Assembly (NCBI GenBank): GCA_963668495.1
Contig: OY764545.1
Coordinates: forward strand, 372,001 to 436,000
Source of the DNA: Oleispirillum sp963668495
GTDB lineage: Bacteria > Pseudomonadota > Alphaproteobacteria > Rhodospirillales > Rhodospirillaceae
Length of the DNA: 64,000 nucleotides
Direction of reading: 5' to 3'
Below are positions 61,743-64,000 of this stretch, one piece after another. The notes beneath the pieces were generated by a model. It saw only the letters and a list, made by a program, of their open reading frames with translations. It was not told the origin of the DNA and made no database searches. How positions within the stretch are numbered: position 1 is the stretch's first letter; each line of letters begins with the position of its first letter. A program made the translations under genes and the position numbers.

Positions 61743-64000
61743 TTACAACGCACAAACACAGTTACGACCGACAGACTTGGCCTGATACAAGGCTCGATCC
61801 GCCCGTTCTAACAAGCTATCCGATGTGTCTCCATGCAAAAAAGCGGAGATACCAAAACTGGCCGTCACTTTATCATCAATTGTGAATGTATTCTCTGAGA
61901 CTCGTTGCCGCAATTTCTCAGCCAGTGCTTCCGCCCCAACCATATCCGTCCCAATACAGATAATCAGGAATTCTTCCCCGCCCCAACGCCCGACAACATC
62001 GGTCACACGTACATTCGCACGCAATATTTCAGCAAACTGGACTAAGACCGAGTCACCGGACTTATGCCCATAAGTATCATTAATGGCTTTGAAATAATCT
62101 ACATCCAACAAGATCACGCCAAGGTCTTGTTGTTGTCGCCGCGCCCGCAGGATTTCCACATCCAAGACTTTATCCAACCGGGAACGATTGAATAGTTGAG
62201 TCAAAGGATCCGTCACCGATAACCTTTCAAGCGTTGCATTTTGTTCTTCCAACAGGGCCTGGGCCTTATGTAAATCTGCCAGCACTTGCTCCGTCCCTTT
62301 ACGGGCTATTCGGAGCTTTCTATTCCAGTAAACGATCAGGAGAATCACAACCGTAGCCCCACCAACGACAAGGATCAGCAATGAATAGTCCGTGACTTTT
62401 TCAACTTTGATTGCCAGCCACCGATCCTGAATACGACGTTGATCTTCAGGGCTGAGGGATTCCACAGCCTTTTGGAATATCCCCCTTAAAATTGGTTCAT
62501 CGTTACGCGTGCCAACGGATAGACTGTAACCATACGGCAACTTGCCACTGATCTTCAGATCGGTAATCCCGAACTGGCGCATGGCGATTACAATCGGCGC
62601 ACTGGCACCAACATAACCATAGGCCTCCCCTGATTGCACAAGGGTTAACCCCTCTAATAGGGTATCAACGGGACGGAGGCGTATATCCGGGTATTGATTG
62701 CCCAAATCCTCATGAACGGCATAATCCCGCAGCACGGCAAAAACCTGATCCGATTTCACCTGAATATCGCGGAGCAAAGGCTCCCCCTGTCGCGTTACAA
62801 TGACATATGGGAACGAGGTATAGGGCGTTGTGAAATCCATATACTCCGCTCGCGATTTTGTGAACTTCACCATTGGTGTGAAATCACAGTCACGATTGCG
62901 CATGGCATCCAAAGTTGCGGTCCAAGACTGCGCCCGTTTCACTTCATAACTGGCGCCCATCCGGCTAAAGAACAGTCGAAGGTAGTCAGCCGCCATGCCA
63001 GAATGGTCGCGTTTAGGCTCTAATATGGAAAACGGCATCCAATTGACCCCGATACAGGCTTTCAGCGGGCCTTTTCGCCGCAAATACCGACGCTCAACTT
63101 CGGTCAACAACAAGGTTTCCCCAACCTTGGCCTCATCAGCGGAGAACCAATGATTGCGAAGGGCATTTCGCTCCTGCGTAGAAATACTGCGCAGACCTTT
63201 GTTGAAGATTGACACCAGTTCAGGCCAGTCTTTCCTCAGTTGGAAATAAAGGTCCTGCTGCTCGCCAATCGGGAAAGCATCCTCAATCATTCCACGCAAC
63301 CCAACCTGCCCTGCAATCGAATACGCGGTTTCATCCAAAACCGTATAGTCAGCCTGCCCAGAGACAACCGCCCCCAGCATTTCATGAGGAGAATCCACAA
63401 AGACCAGCTTGGGGTTTTCGACCAAAGGCGCAAGAACCTTATCAAACAGCGCGCTGCCACGCTGGACGGCAATGCGTTTACCCCTTAGGTCCTTGATTCC
63501 TAAGAACTTATCTCGATTGCCCCGTTTGACGAACACAAAGCTCATAAAGGAATGATACGGCAGGGATTTAGAATAGATATCGCGATAGCGTTCGTGATCG
63601 ACTGCGGTCATGAGGCCGTCGATCTCCCGCTTGCGCCCCATAGCCTTAACATCCTTTAACGGAGCAACAACAAATTCCAGCTTAAGGCCCGTACGCTCCC
63701 CAATCATTCGAGTGAGCTCAATATCATGACCACTCACGGTCCCGTCAGGATTCCGTTGGACAAACGGGTCCAGCCGTTCTCCCCCGCCGAGATGCACAAC
63801 CGGATGACTATCGATAAAGGCTTGCTCTGCCAAGGACAACGGAATCTTCGGCTCTGCAATTTCCGAGTATTCAAACCATTTCCTTCGCAACCGACTGATA
63901 TCACCCGGCGTTACAGTTTCCATCGCCTGATCTAGGATGGAACGCAAAATGGCCGCATCACCCTGAAGCCAAAACTTCAGCTTCTGCATGTCCGCAATAT
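61743..64000 (-). CDS. Diguanylate cyclase with tandem periplasmic-binding domains (5' end cut by window edge)
   Basis: The frame is open to the window edge, with codons upstream of the first Met (63989), so the N-terminus is missing. The visible part has the end of one SBP_bac_3 domain (to about residue 45 of the visible frame), two further SBP_bac_3 domains (about 55-285 and 300-525), a membrane helix (about 535-555), a coiled coil and a GGDEF domain with VVGRWGGEEFLII. RVTD five residues before GGEEF matches the inhibitory RxxD site. It probably senses an extracellular small molecule, perhaps an amino acid, and makes c-di-GMP. Confidence 0.92.
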   Translation of the reverse strand, partial: IADMQKLKFWLQGDAAILRSILDQAMETVTPGDISRLRRKWFEYSEIAEPKIPLSLAEQAFIDSHPVVHLGGGERLDPFVQRNPDGTVSGHDIELTRMIGERTGLKLEFVVAPLKDVKAMGRKREIDGLMTAVDHERYRDIYSKSLPYHSFMSFVFVKRGNRDKFLGIKDLRGKRIAVQRGSALFDKVLAPLVENPKLVFVDSPHEMLGAVVSGQADYTVLDETAYSIAGQVGLRGMIEDAFPIGEQQDLYFQLRKDWPELVSIFNKGLRSISTQERNALRNHWFSADEAKVGETLLLTEVERRYLRRKGPLKACIGVNWMPFSILEPKRDHSGMAADYLRLFFSRMGASYEVKRAQSWTATLDAMRNRDCDFTPMVKFTKSRAEYMDFTTPYTSFPYVIVTRQGEPLLRDIQVKSDQVFAVLRDYAVHEDLGNQYPDIRLRPVDTLLEGLTLVQSGEAYGYVGASAPIVIAMRQFGITDLKISGKLPYGYSLSVGTRNDEPILRGIFQKAVESLSPEDQRRIQDRWLAIKVEKVTDYSLLILVVGGATVVILLIVYWNRKLRIARKGTEQVLADLHKAQALLEEQNATLERLSVTDPLTQLFNRSRLDKVLDVEILRARRQQQDLGVILLDVDYFKAINDTYGHKSGDSVLVQFAEILRANVRVTDVVGRWGGEEFLIICIGTDMVGAEALAEKLRQRVSENTFTIDDKVTASFGISAFLHGDTSDSLLERADRALYQAKSVGRNCVCAL

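Overview
The window is bacterial, about half G+C, gene-dense, and reads as an alphaproteobacterium, most likely a marine member of the Rhodospirillales or a related order (a Terasakiella/Thalassospira/Magnetospira-like organism; this is inferred from gene content, not from a database match). The reasons are CtrA, a ChpT-like phosphotransferase and a DivL-like pseudokinase, an FlbD-type flagellar regulator, a nitrogen-PTS operon with a short HprK and RapZ, and the layout of the chemotaxis and flagellar genes.

Region by region. (1) 1-4386, minus strand: a tightly overlapping glycan cassette (two glycosyltransferases, cupin, DegT aminotransferase, methyltransferase). (2) 4644-10908, plus strand: an unrecognised coiled-coil protein with flagellin-like ends, then fliK-flgD-flgE behind a sigma-54 promoter. 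(3) 10986-26240, minus strand: a flagellar block running fliI-fliJ, then fliF-fliG-fliH-fliN-motA-like-flbD-flhA-flhF-flhG, a second FliK-like protein and a DnaJ/SH3 protein. (4) 26401-27078, plus strand: ctrA, divergent from fliI, with CtrA-like boxes between them. (5) 27149-32535, minus strand: cheA-cheY-cheB-cheR without cheW. (6) 32695-39313: chpT, NAD kinase, a DivL-like pseudokinase, ahcY and an AEC-family permease. (7) 39283-43318, minus strand: hprK-rapZ-EIIA-HPr-EI (nitrogen PTS), then a PCuAC copper chaperone. (8) 44061-48122: two unrelated PEP carboxykinases, GTP type and ATP type, divergently arranged. (9) 48311-55002: a CZB chemoreceptor, K+ channel, DNA polymerase I, small zinc-finger protein and an ABC ATPase. 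(10) 55056-58335: tRNA-Arg(CCG) followed by an eroded integrated element: an integrase without its HxxR box, a DUF2806-like cargo gene, and an inverted 105-bp piece of a second integrase. (11) 58341-64000, minus strand: a CHASE4-GGDEF protein, folD, DUF167, YggT and a periplasmic-binding-domain GGDEF protein that runs off the window.

How the parts fit. The flagellar, chemotaxis and CtrA-pathway genes form one motility and cell-cycle neighbourhood. CtrA-like sites lie before ctrA/fliI and before fliF. A shared 17-bp dyad motif lies upstream of both the fliK and fliF units and fits an FlbD-type site. FlbD with sigma-54 would drive late genes such as fliK-flgD-flgE, and FlhF/FlhG would set flagellar position and number. 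The PTS genes could sense PEP and nitrogen status next to two enzymes that make PEP.

The least ordinary items are the DivL-like protein that has lost its catalytic residues, the paired PEP carboxykinases, the shared regulatory motif, the long hook protein with a duplicated insert, and the broken integrase island with its single uncharacterised cargo gene. No CRISPR array, rRNA or complete insertion sequence was seen.
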